A stretch of 7,948 bases of DNA from CAZYTO01 sp964650405 (lineage in GTDB: Bacteria; Acidobacteriota; Thermoanaerobaculia; Gp7-AA8), in NCBI GenBank assembly GCA_964650405.1, contig CAZYTO010000266.1, positions 1-7,948 on the forward strand. The letters run 5' to 3'. Each line of letters begins with the position of its first letter. The stretch's first letter is position 1. Positions 1 to 5,450 of the stretch are shown here, one piece after another. The notes under the pieces are model-generated. The model saw nothing but the letters and a program-made list of their open reading frames with translations, did no database searches and was not told the origin of the DNA. The translations under genes and the position numbers were made by a program.

Positions 1-125
1 CTCGGAGCCGTTCCGTGCGTACCCGCGCGTCCCCCTCGCCCAGCGGGCGAGGGTCGCCGCGGAGCGCCGTTCGCCAGGAGCGAAGTCGTCACGCCGCACT
101 CAGCGCGGCGGCGGGGTGAGGGGCC
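1..125. repeat. Structured interspersed repeat, copy A
   Basis: This copy is cut by or begins at the window edge. It contains a perfect 9-bp hairpin (33-41 with 45-53, loop AGC), followed by a conserved stretch through GGGTCGCCGCGGAGCGC (51-67) and ending in GGCGGGGTGAGGGGC (111-125). The reverse complement of 2605-2717 aligns with it over its whole length, so the two are inverted copies of one element. The hairpin arms differ between copies by a compensated base pair. No coding potential is apparent. It most likely belongs to a high-copy structured repeat family of the genome. Confidence 0.75.
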
Positions 126-138
126 CCCCGGAGCAGTT

Positions 139-235
139 AAACCAGAAGCAATCCGAGGCACGAGCGGAACCCACTCATGCCTCGTTACTCATGCCTCATG
201 CCCCTCGGTACTCAGCACCCGGCACTCCCCCGGCG
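139..235 (-). repeat. Degenerate short repeats 3' of the permease gene
   Basis: The stretch between repeat A and the permease stop codon contains an exact 11-base direct repeat (ACTCATGCCTC at 173-183 and 187-197, 14-base period), with decayed versions up to about 228 (ACTCAGCACCC, GGCACTC). Read in the direction of the permease gene it is a series of GAGGCATGAGT-like units beginning about 8 bases after the stop. Its placement resembles the heptamer repeats after the genes at 5451-6860, 7175-7420 and 7555-7806, although the unit differs. No terminator with a T-run is visible here. Confidence 0.5.
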
Positions 236-1576
236 CTACGCCACCTTCAGCCACCGCCACAGCTCCGGCAGCGTCGGGCGTTTGCCGTACGACAGGATGC
301 CGACGCGGAAGATCTTTGCGGTGGCATAGAAGAAGACGCAGATCGTCACGATGGACGCCACGACCGACACGGCGATGTGCCAGACCGGCGGCTCGGAGAC
401 GAGCGTGCGCACGAACATCGTCAGCGGACCGAACACGGGAGACAGCGAGAAGGCGATGGCCATCTTCGATTCCGGGTTGGTGATGATCGCCGCCATGAGG
501 AACCACGGCAGCATCATCACCATCTGGATCGGCGCGATGAGCTGCTGCGCTTCCTTGTCCGAGTTGCAGGCCGCGCCGGCGATGGCGTAGACGCAGACGT
601 TGGTCAGGTAGCCGAGGATGAAGAAGAGGATGAAGAAGGCGAAGAACGAGGGCGTGAGGAACTGGCCGATGGGAAGGTCGGCCATCGATACCACCGCCTT
701 GCCGAACCCGCCCAGCGCGCCGAGAAGCAGCAGCCAGGCCCCGATCTGCGTCAGCCCGACGGCCGCCACGCCGCTGATCTTGCCTGTCAGCAGCTCCGTC
801 GGCGACATCGACGAGATCAGCACCTCCACCACGCGGTCGTTCTTCTCCTGCACGATGCCGCGCATGATCTCGAGACCGTAGACGAACGACGGGATGAGCA
901 GGAGCGCCGCCAGCATGAAGCCGAAGAGGAAGGCCAGCTCGCCTCCCTTCTTCTGGGCGCCGGCACGCGACACCTGCACGCCTTCGACGTTCACCCGGGC
1001 CATGATCTGGTCCACCTGCTTCGGATCGATCCCGCGCTCGTTGAGGCGCTGGCGCTGGATGGCGTGGTTCGTCTCCGAGGAGAGGCGGTCCTGCGTGAAG
1101 ATGTCCGTGGCCGAGCGGCTGTAGAAGGTCATGCTGGCCTTCTCGTTCGTGAAGACGTCCCCGGGGATGACCAGCACGGCGTCGTAGAGGTGATTGCCTT
1201 TCGTGTCGTCGCGGAGCTTGTCCAGGTACGGCTTCGCCGCTGCGTCGAGACTCTTCTCGTGCGCGTCGCTGTAGTCGAGGTTCAACGTCTGCGGCACGCC
1301 GCTGCTGGTGGGCCGGGACGACGCGTCCCGGGCGGCCTTCTTCGGGTCGACCGCCTCGGGGTGCAGCGGCTTGGAGAGCACGTCGCGCAGCCGGCCCGTA
1401 CCGTCGACGACGGCTACGCGCTTGTCGCCGAGCGAGCGGCTGATCATCAATGTGGGAATGAAGAAGAGGCCCGCCATCAGGACGGGAAACAGCGCCGTCA
1501 TGATCATGAACATCTTCTTGCGCACGGCGGCCAGGTACTCCCGCTTGAACACCGCCAGAATCTTCGTGACGCTCAT
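236..1576 (-). CDS. ABC-2 type export permease (NatB/YhaP-like)
   Basis: This 446-residue membrane protein is the translocating partner of the ATPase encoded just upstream. A first hydrophobic helix lies at about 22-45. A large soluble, probably extracytoplasmic domain follows (about 46-210, including DAVLVIPGDVF at 132-142). A C-terminal membrane block has helices near 213-237, 266-290, 308-333, 346-367, 374-392 and 400-422. The cytoplasmic segment at 240-262 (EKNDRVVEVLISSMSP) is the coupling motif typical of ABC-2 exporters of the NatB group. The start is secure: ATG at 1576 overlaps the ATPase stop as ATGA, with GGAGG (1584-1588) 7 bases upstream, so translation is probably coupled. Known NatAB exports Na+ in Bacillus subtilis; the substrate here cannot be read from the sequence. 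The family is near certain, the cargo unknown. Confidence 0.93.
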   Translation of the reverse strand: MSVTKILAVFKREYLAAVRKKMFMIMTALFPVLMAGLFFIPTLMISRSLGDKRVAVVDGTGRLRDVLSKPLHPEAVDPKKAARDASSRPTSSGVPQTLNLDYSDAHEKSLDAAAKPYLDKLRDDTKGNHLYDAVLVIPGDVFTNEKASMTFYSRSATDIFTQDRLSSETNHAIQRQRLNERGIDPKQVDQIMARVNVEGVQVSRAGAQKKGGELAFLFGFMLAALLLIPSFVYGLEIMRGIVQEKNDRVVEVLISSMSPTELLTGKISGVAAVGLTQIGAWLLLLGALGGFGKAVVSMADLPIGQFLTPSFFAFFILFFILGYLTNVCVYAIAGAACNSDKEAQQLIAPIQMVMMLPWFLMAAIITNPESKMAIAFSLSPVFGPLTMFVRTLVSEPPVWHIAVSVVASIVTICVFFYATAKIFRVGILSYGKRPTLPELWRWLKVA

Positions 1577-2496
1577 CGCGCGGCCTCCATGTTCTCCAGC
1601 GACTCCCCGCCCACCTGCTCGATGAAGATCTCCTCGAGCGACGGCGCGGCCACCTCGAACCTGCGGATGCGCAGGCGGCCCATCGACGCTTCGAGGATGC
1701 GCTGCGGATCGGCGCCGTCGGCCAGCACGAGCTCCGCCTCGTTCGTCGTCACCCGCCCCTTCTTCACCTCGGGCAGCGATTCGAGGAACGACCCGTCGCC
1801 GTCGAAGCCGAGGTGCAGCGTATTGCGGCCGAACGAATCGCGCACGTGGTCGAGCGCGCCCGAGAGCACGACCTTCCCCTGATGGATCAGCACGATGTCG
1901 TCCGCCATCCGCTCCGCCTCGTCCATCATGTGCGTGGAGAGGAGGATCGTCCGCCCCTCGTTCTTCAGCTCCGTGAGCAGCTCGCGGACGATGAGCATGT
2001 TGACCGGATCGAGGCCGGACTGCGGCTCATCGAGGACGATGAGCTCCGGGTTGTGCAGCAGCGTGCCGATGAGCTGGACCTTCTGCTGGTTCCCCTTCGA
2101 CAGCTCCTCGACCTTCGCGTCACGCTTGTCGCTGAGCTCGAAGCGCTCCAGCCAGCGGGAGATGTCCCTCTGCACGCCGGGCCCCCGCTGTCCCTTGATC
2201 TCGGCGAAGAACGCGAGCAGCTCGCCGACCTTCATCTGGCGGTACAGGCCCCGCTCCTCCGGCAGATAGCCGATCCGGTCGCGGGTATCCGCCGACTGGC
2301 CGCCCATCAGGTCGATGGAGCCGGAGTCGGGATAGAAGATCCCCGTGATCATGCGGATGGTGGTGGTCTTCCCGGCCCCGTTCCGCCCGAGAAGCCCGGT
2401 GATCGTCCCCTTCCGGACCGTGAACGAGACTCCGTCCACCGCCCGTACGGAGCCGAACGTCTTGAGAACGTCGCGAACCTCCAACACCACGGACAT
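1573..2496 (-). CDS. ABC transporter ATPase (NatA/YhaQ-like)
   Basis: This 307-residue ATPase energises the adjacent permease. In order it shows Walker A GRNGAGKT (37-44, Arg replacing the usual Pro), the GYLPEERGLY segment at the Q-loop (76-85, Glu at the usual Gln position as is typical of NatA relatives), signature LSKGNQQKV (132-140), Walker B plus D-loop LIVLDEPQSGLD (152-163) and switch His189. A C-terminal extension of about 80 residues ending in PSLEEIF is the DUF4162-type tail found in this subfamily. All catalytic residues are present, so it should be active. ATG at 2496 is preceded only by a weak, distant purine run (GGGAAAGGG). It is the first gene of a two-gene operon with a 4-base overlap to the permease. 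A candidate -10 lies at 2548-2553. Substrate is unknown; Na+ or a drug or peptide are possible by family. Confidence 0.95.
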   Translation of the reverse strand: MSVVLEVRDVLKTFGSVRAVDGVSFTVRKGTITGLLGRNGAGKTTTIRMITGIFYPDSGSIDLMGGQSADTRDRIGYLPEERGLYRQMKVGELLAFFAEIKGQRGPGVQRDISRWLERFELSDKRDAKVEELSKGNQQKVQLIGTLLHNPELIVLDEPQSGLDPVNMLIVRELLTELKNEGRTILLSTHMMDEAERMADDIVLIHQGKVVLSGALDHVRDSFGRNTLHLGFDGDGSFLESLPEVKKGRVTTNEAELVLADGADPQRILEASMGRLRIRRFEVAAPSLEEIFIEQVGGESLENMEAAR

Positions 2497-2529
2497 GCGC
2501 CGTTAACCCTTTCCCGTCGTGAGACGTAC

Positions 2530-2575
2530 CAACCCTCGAAGCGGCGTATTGTACGTGGCGGGAGGGCGAGGGTTG
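2530..2575. promoter_or_regulatory. 9-bp inverted repeat around the ABC operon promoter
   Basis: CAACCCTCG (2530-2538) and CGAGGGTTG (2567-2575) are perfect reverse complements separated by 28 bases. A second, interleaved inverted pair is ACGTAC (2524-2529) with GTACGT (2551-2556). The candidate -10 of the ABC operon lies inside the spacer, so the site could be an operator for a dimeric regulator, or an RNA structure near the 5' end. No regulator gene is adjacent. Confidence 0.35.
2548..2553 (-). promoter_or_regulatory. Candidate -10 for the ABC operon
   Basis: On the minus strand TACAAT matches the -10 consensus at five of six positions and lies 51 bases upstream of the ATPase ATG. No convincing TTGACA-like -35 is seen at the right distance, so the call rests on one hexamer and its position. 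Confidence 0.3.
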
Positions 2576-2604
2576 CCTTGTTCGGAACGGCGAAGGACCG
2601 GGGA

Positions 2605-2717
2605 GCCCCTCACCCCGCCGCTGCGCTGAGTGCCGTTCGACGACCTCGCTCTCGGCGAAGGGCGCTCCGCGGCGACCCTCTCCCGCGGGGAGAGGGTGGG
2701 GCGCGCGCAGCTCCGAG
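2605..2717. repeat. Structured interspersed repeat, copy B (inverted)
   Basis: The reverse complement of this stretch aligns with 1-125: both begin CTCGGAG, share GGGTCGCCGCGGAGCGC exactly and end GCGGCGGGGTGAGGGGC. Its hairpin is ACCCTCTCCC (2675-2684) with GGGAGAGGGT (2688-2697). Relative to copy A, one base pair of the stem is changed on both arms (G-C to T-A), so pairing is kept. The two copies are in opposite orientation on either side of the ABC operon. Confidence 0.75.
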
Positions 2718-2722
2718 TGAAG

Positions 2723-2742
2723 GACGGACAATCCTGTCCGTC
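2723..2742. repeat. Perfect 8-bp palindromic hairpin
   Basis: GACGGACA (2723-2730) pairs perfectly with TGTCCGTC (2735-2742) around an ATCC loop. It directly follows repeat copy B. There is no T-run on either side, so it does not look like an intrinsic terminator; a short interspersed palindrome is more likely. Confidence 0.55.
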
Positions 2743-2886
2743 ACCCCTGAAAATCCGGCGTCATCCGGGAATCCCGGCGAGTCTACGAAACCAAGCCGCC
2801 CCTCGCCCCCGATGGCGAGAGAGCCGTCTCCCAGGAAACCCGTCATGAGATCCCCAGAGATTCCCATCCGAACCCCGGAACATTCG

Positions 2887-2928
2887 CCTTCTCCCCGCCG
2901 CAGCGGGGAGAAGGTGGCCGAAGGCCGG
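2887..2928. repeat. 12-bp hairpin repeat with GGCCGAAGGCC tail
   Basis: CCTTCTCCCCGC (2887-2898) pairs perfectly with GCGGGGAGAAGG (2903-2914) around a CGCA loop. A second small hairpin GGCC-GAA-GGCC follows (2916-2926), and then GGATGAGGGG. The layout (pyrimidine-rich stem, GGTGGCCGAAGGCC, then TGAGGGG) is a common form of interspersed bacterial repeat and shares the ending GAGGGG with copies A and B. It lies 56 bases past the stop of the small exported gene on the minus strand and could stop transcription there, but no T-run follows. Confidence 0.6.
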
Positions 2929-2970
2929 ATGAGGGGTTCTAGGTCTCCTCAGGGCCCGCGTAACTCCAAG

Positions 2971-3168
2971 TTATGGCTTCGGAGGCGGCGGCATCGGATC
3001 GTCGAGGGGCTTAGGCACGAAGACGTGCTTGATGAACCTCACCACACGGTCGACGGCTCTGGTGACTCCGATGAGCCCCGATTCATCCCTCGACGGAGGA
3101 GCGGCAACTGCAGAAAGAGCAACTAACGAAACAAGCAGAACAAACACACCACGGCGAATCGAAGACAC
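2971..3168 (-). CDS. Small exported protein of unknown function
   Basis: With the GTG start at 3168 this is a 65-residue protein. It opens with a classic signal peptide: two arginines (5-6), a hydrophobic core (VFVLLVSLVALSAVA, 8-22) and a small-residue cleavage site near AVA-A (20-23). The mature part is only about 42 residues: a polar start, a basic segment (RAVDRVVRFIKHVF) and a proline-rich end (DDPMPPPPKP). GTG is preferred because AGGAGG (3173-3178) stands 4 bases before it. An in-frame ATG at 3198 would add 10 residues and has no clear ribosome site. It has no lipobox cysteine, no cysteines at all and no family I recognise. The gene follows the TPR gene in the same direction after 121 bases and shares its low GC. 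A secreted signalling peptide is one possibility (see findings); an ordinary small periplasmic protein is another. Confidence 0.6.
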   Translation of the reverse strand: MSSIRRGVFVLLVSLVALSAVAAPPSRDESGLIGVTRAVDRVVRFIKHVFVPKPLDDPMPPPPKP

Positions 3169-3172
3169 AAGC

Positions 3173-3178
3173 CCTCCT
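3173..3178 (-). promoter_or_regulatory. Ribosome binding site deciding the small exported gene's start
   Basis: On the minus strand AGGAGG ends 4 bases before GTG at 3168. It is a full-consensus Shine-Dalgarno site, and it lies inside the reading frame that would be used if translation began at the ATG at 3198. This favours the shorter protein. Confidence 0.55.
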
Positions 3179-3289
3179 AGCTTGCTCACGGGGAGCATCT
3201 TTGTACTTTGGGAGGGCGCCCTTGGTTGAGGAGTGACGCAGCGACACGTTTCCCTACCCTCAAGTTGAGAGAAAGGTTTAGTACCGCGC

Positions 3290-4603
3290 CTATTCGATGG
3301 CGTGCGCGAACAGTCTTACCCGCGTGCGCTCCACGCGCGCACGCGCATCGACGATGACGGTTTCTGACAGGCGTCCGACAGCAGCAGCCTCTCGAATGAG
3401 GGCCATCGCGGTCAGCGCACCCTCGGTATTCAAGAGCTCAGCCGAGCGGAAATACTCAGTTGCAGCGTGACACAGGGGCATGACTTCTTCGTTCCTCCCC
3501 AAAACCAGCAGAGCTTGTGCGATATCGATCGTCACAAGCGCAACGTCCTGAACCATCGTCAGCTCTTCGAAGTCGTTTCGAACGTCGGTGAGAAGCGACA
3601 GCGCCTCGAGGATCTTGCCCTGAGCGAGAAACGTGCGGCCCAGGTGCCAGCGCGTCTTGGCGATACCGACCGTGATTCCAAGACGCTGAAAAGTGTCGAG
3701 AGCAACCAAAAAAAATCTGATCGCCTTCTCGAAGTCACCAATTTCGCGATAGCAGAGTGCCATGTTCTGCGTGAGGCCGGCGAAAGATGCGCGATCGATC
3801 GCCTCACAAAGATCCAGCACCGAGGTATAGAGGACCAATGCTTCACGATGCCGACGGAGGTGATACAACGCGATTCCCTGCGTCCGAACCGCTGAAACGT
3901 ACCTGCGTTGATCTCGCGCCCTGCTGAATACGTCAGCCGCCTGGGCTGCCAGAGCAATTGCCTCATCATCGCGGCCGATGTCGGCGAGTACTAGGGCTCG
4001 CACGTAACGCAGCCGCGCAATGTCAGTTTCCGGTACCGAAGCCCGCGAGATGACGTCTTCGGCGGTATCAGTAGCGCGCAGTGCGGCGGGGTATTGGCCT
4101 GTGAAATAGAGGACGTAAGCCTGGTTCCGGAGTGCTGCGATCGCAGAGTTCGGATCATCGATGCAGTTGGAGACCGCAAGAGCCAACTGTGCGAGGTCGA
4201 CAGCGATCAGCGGCACACTCGTAACGATCCGCTCCGCCTCCCCAACCATCGCCCGAACCATCCCCGCCGTCCGCCACTCCGGATGCGCGTCCAGCGTCGA
4301 GGCCCACGTCTCGCGGGGCTGGGCGAGGAGTTGCTTCAGCCGCGGCGTGGCCGCCGCCTCCTCCCCGGCCATCTCGCGCTGCTTTGCCCGCAGCGTGTCG
4401 ATCGTCGACTGGCGGGGCGTGTCGTCCAGCTCGGGGCCTTCCCACACCGCTTCGTCTTCCAGCGCCTCGCACATGGCGCGGAGGGCATGCAGCGTTTCGG
4501 CGCAGGGGCGGCAGTGGATCAGGTGCGGGTCGCGGCGGGCGGCGGGCTCGTCGCCGAGGAAGCTGATGAGCACCAGGCTGTCGTAGTGCCGGTCCAGGAT
4601 CAT
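3290..4603 (-). CDS. Zinc-motif TPR protein, putative anti-sigma or sigma-control protein
   Basis: This 437-residue protein is predicted to be cytosolic, since I see no signal peptide or membrane helix. Residues 27-34 (HLIHCRPC) form the H-x3-C-x2-C motif of zinc-binding anti-sigma domains, with His6 as a possible extra ligand. A charged linker (about 50-110) follows, then a long helical array with TPR-like repeats at about 157-186, 196-230, 237-270, 275-305, 314-345 and 355-390. The start is ATG at 4603, overlapping the sigma stop as ATGA, so the two are probably co-translated. The open frame extends upstream to 4759, but that part only shadows the sigma gene. Inference: the zinc domain holds the sigma factor and the TPR array receives a signal from a protein or peptide. 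The usual membrane anchor of such anti-sigmas is absent. GC content falls from about 70-77% at the 5' end to about 45-53% in the TPR part. Confidence 0.82.
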   Translation of the reverse strand: MILDRHYDSLVLISFLGDEPAARRDPHLIHCRPCAETLHALRAMCEALEDEAVWEGPELDDTPRQSTIDTLRAKQREMAGEEAAATPRLKQLLAQPRETWASTLDAHPEWRTAGMVRAMVGEAERIVTSVPLIAVDLAQLALAVSNCIDDPNSAIAALRNQAYVLYFTGQYPAALRATDTAEDVISRASVPETDIARLRYVRALVLADIGRDDEAIALAAQAADVFSRARDQRRYVSAVRTQGIALYHLRRHREALVLYTSVLDLCEAIDRASFAGLTQNMALCYREIGDFEKAIRFFLVALDTFQRLGITVGIAKTRWHLGRTFLAQGKILEALSLLTDVRNDFEELTMVQDVALVTIDIAQALLVLGRNEEVMPLCHAATEYFRSAELLNTEGALTAMALIREAAAVGRLSETVIVDARARVERTRVRLFAHAIE

Positions 4604-5232
4604 CGCTTCACCGCCGTCAGGCTGAGGTAGATCTCCCGGGCCCGCTTGAGGCAGTTGTGGATCAGCTTCTCCGCGTAGCGGGTGGTCGTATCGAGCTCGC
4701 GGCCCACGTCGGCGGCCGAGCGGCCCTCGTAGTAGTGCCGGCGCAGCGTCTCGCGGCACTGCGGGCGCATGTAGCCGAGCACGTGGCGCATGGTCAGCTT
4801 CATGGCCATCTTGTCGGCCAGCGCGTGCGAGCCGGGGTCGGAGCGCTCGCCGATGTCATCGGGCAGCGCCTCCGTCCGTCCCTGGGCCCGCCAATAGTGC
4901 CGGCTGGCGTTGCACATCGCCGCCACCAGCCAGGCCCGTGTGTTCTCTACCTTCGTCCCCGTCTGGATGAATGACAGGAACACGTCCTGGATCAGGTTCT
5001 CCGCGTCGTTCTCCGGAATACGGAACTTGCGGCAGGCCACGAAGAGCAGGAGCATGCGGTGCCGCACGTAGAGGTCGCCTACGTCTTCTGGCTCCGGCGA
5101 CGGCTCAGCCAGCTTCTCCGGCGTCGGCAGCGGCGCCCCGTTCTGCGCTGCCGCAGCCGCGTCCGGCGCAACCTCGGCCGTCACCGTTTCGGAGACAGTC
5201 GATGGCACTGCGAGCGTGTTCTGTTCCAGCAC
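4600..5232 (-). CDS. ECF-type RNA polymerase sigma factor
   Basis: This 210-residue protein has the two helical domains of ECF sigma factors. Sigma-2 spans about 54-120, with the core-binding and -10-melting segment NDAENLIQDVFLSF (75-88) and then TRAWLVAAMCNASRHYWR (98-115). Sigma-4 spans about 145-202, with a helix-turn-helix around ADVGRELDTTTRYAEKLIHN (174-193) for -35 recognition. No sigma-3 domain lies between. The first 50 residues are an Ala/Pro/Glu-rich, probably disordered extension, longer than usual. The GTG start at 5232 is the best available, since the frame is open back to a TAA near 5281 with no ATG and there is no strong ribosome site, so the N-terminus is uncertain. The zinc-TPR gene follows with a 4-base overlap. 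Which promoters it reads is unknown; the divergent region upstream is the first candidate. Confidence 0.88.
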   Translation of the reverse strand: MLEQNTLAVPSTVSETVTAEVAPDAAAAAQNGAPLPTPEKLAEPSPEPEDVGDLYVRHRMLLLFVACRKFRIPENDAENLIQDVFLSFIQTGTKVENTRAWLVAAMCNASRHYWRAQGRTEALPDDIGERSDPGSHALADKMAMKLTMRHVLGYMRPQCRETLRRHYYEGRSAADVGRELDTTTRYAEKLIHNCLKRAREIYLSLTAVKR

Positions 5233-5331
5233 GGCGGCAATCTCGGCGTTTGGACAGCAACGACCTTCGATAATTATGGATTAGACCCGGCCGACCTTAC
5301 CACGATTTCTTCCGGAAGGCGAATCCGCCGC

Positions 5332-5379
5332 GAAAAAAGGAACGCCGGTCCGGCACCCCTTCCCGCTGAAAAAAGGAAC
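5332..5379. promoter_or_regulatory. Two exact 12-base direct repeats around a palindrome
   Basis: GAAAAAAGGAAC occurs at 5332-5343 and again at 5368-5379, exactly 36 bases apart. Between them GCCGGTCCGGC (5344-5354) is a perfect palindrome. A-runs in such GC-rich DNA are conspicuous. The region separates the divergent sigma and peptidase genes. GGAAC is the classic -35 core of ECF promoters, but I find no matching -10 at 16-17 bases, so a regulator-binding or bent-DNA site is equally possible. Confidence 0.45.
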
Positions 5380-5399
5380 CTCTCCCCGCCGCTCCCTTT

Positions 5400-5408
5400 T
5401 GCTATCCT
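5400..5408 (+). promoter_or_regulatory. Extended -10 promoter for the peptidase
   Basis: TGCTATCCT fits the extended -10 form TGnTATnnT and lies 42 bases before the peptidase ATG. The -35 position (5380-5385, CTCTCC) is poor, which extended -10 promoters can tolerate. The implied leader of about 35-40 bases contains the ribosome site GGAAGGGGA (5437-5445). Confidence 0.45.
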
Positions 5409-5450
5409 GCGCGCCTCGCGCGCCCGGCGCCGCGACGGAAGGGGATTCGC

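Larger units (their letters stand above)
2497..2970. other. Non-coding, repeat-rich intergenic region
   Basis: No ORF here looks like a real protein. The stretch holds the promoter and inverted repeat of the ABC operon (2524-2575), repeat copy B (2605-2717), a palindromic repeat (2723-2742), and a hairpin repeat (2887-2928). Between 2743 and 2886 I see only short imperfect GC-rich palindromes (for example CCGGGAATCCCGG near 2767-2779) and nothing I can name. Confidence 0.7.

Noticed and set aside
116..1882. Long plus-strand open frame of 588 codons opposite the ABC genes
   Set aside because: It is antisense to two genes with clear family motifs, is extremely rich in Arg/His/Asp and shows no domain; it is a by-product of high GC.
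1813..3126. Plus-strand open frame of 437 codons across the ATPase and the repeat region
   Set aside because: It runs through a confirmed antisense gene and non-coding hairpin repeats, with low-complexity composition.
3259..3269. CTCAAGTTGAG palindrome after the zinc-TPR gene as a terminator
   Set aside because: The stem is only 5 bp with a single-base centre and no T-run, too weak to support the call.
4604..4759. N-terminal extension of the zinc-TPR frame to an upstream ATG
   Set aside because: These 52 codons lie entirely within the sigma gene, translate to Pro/Arg/Gly-rich sequence, and the ATGA overlap gives a natural start at 4603.
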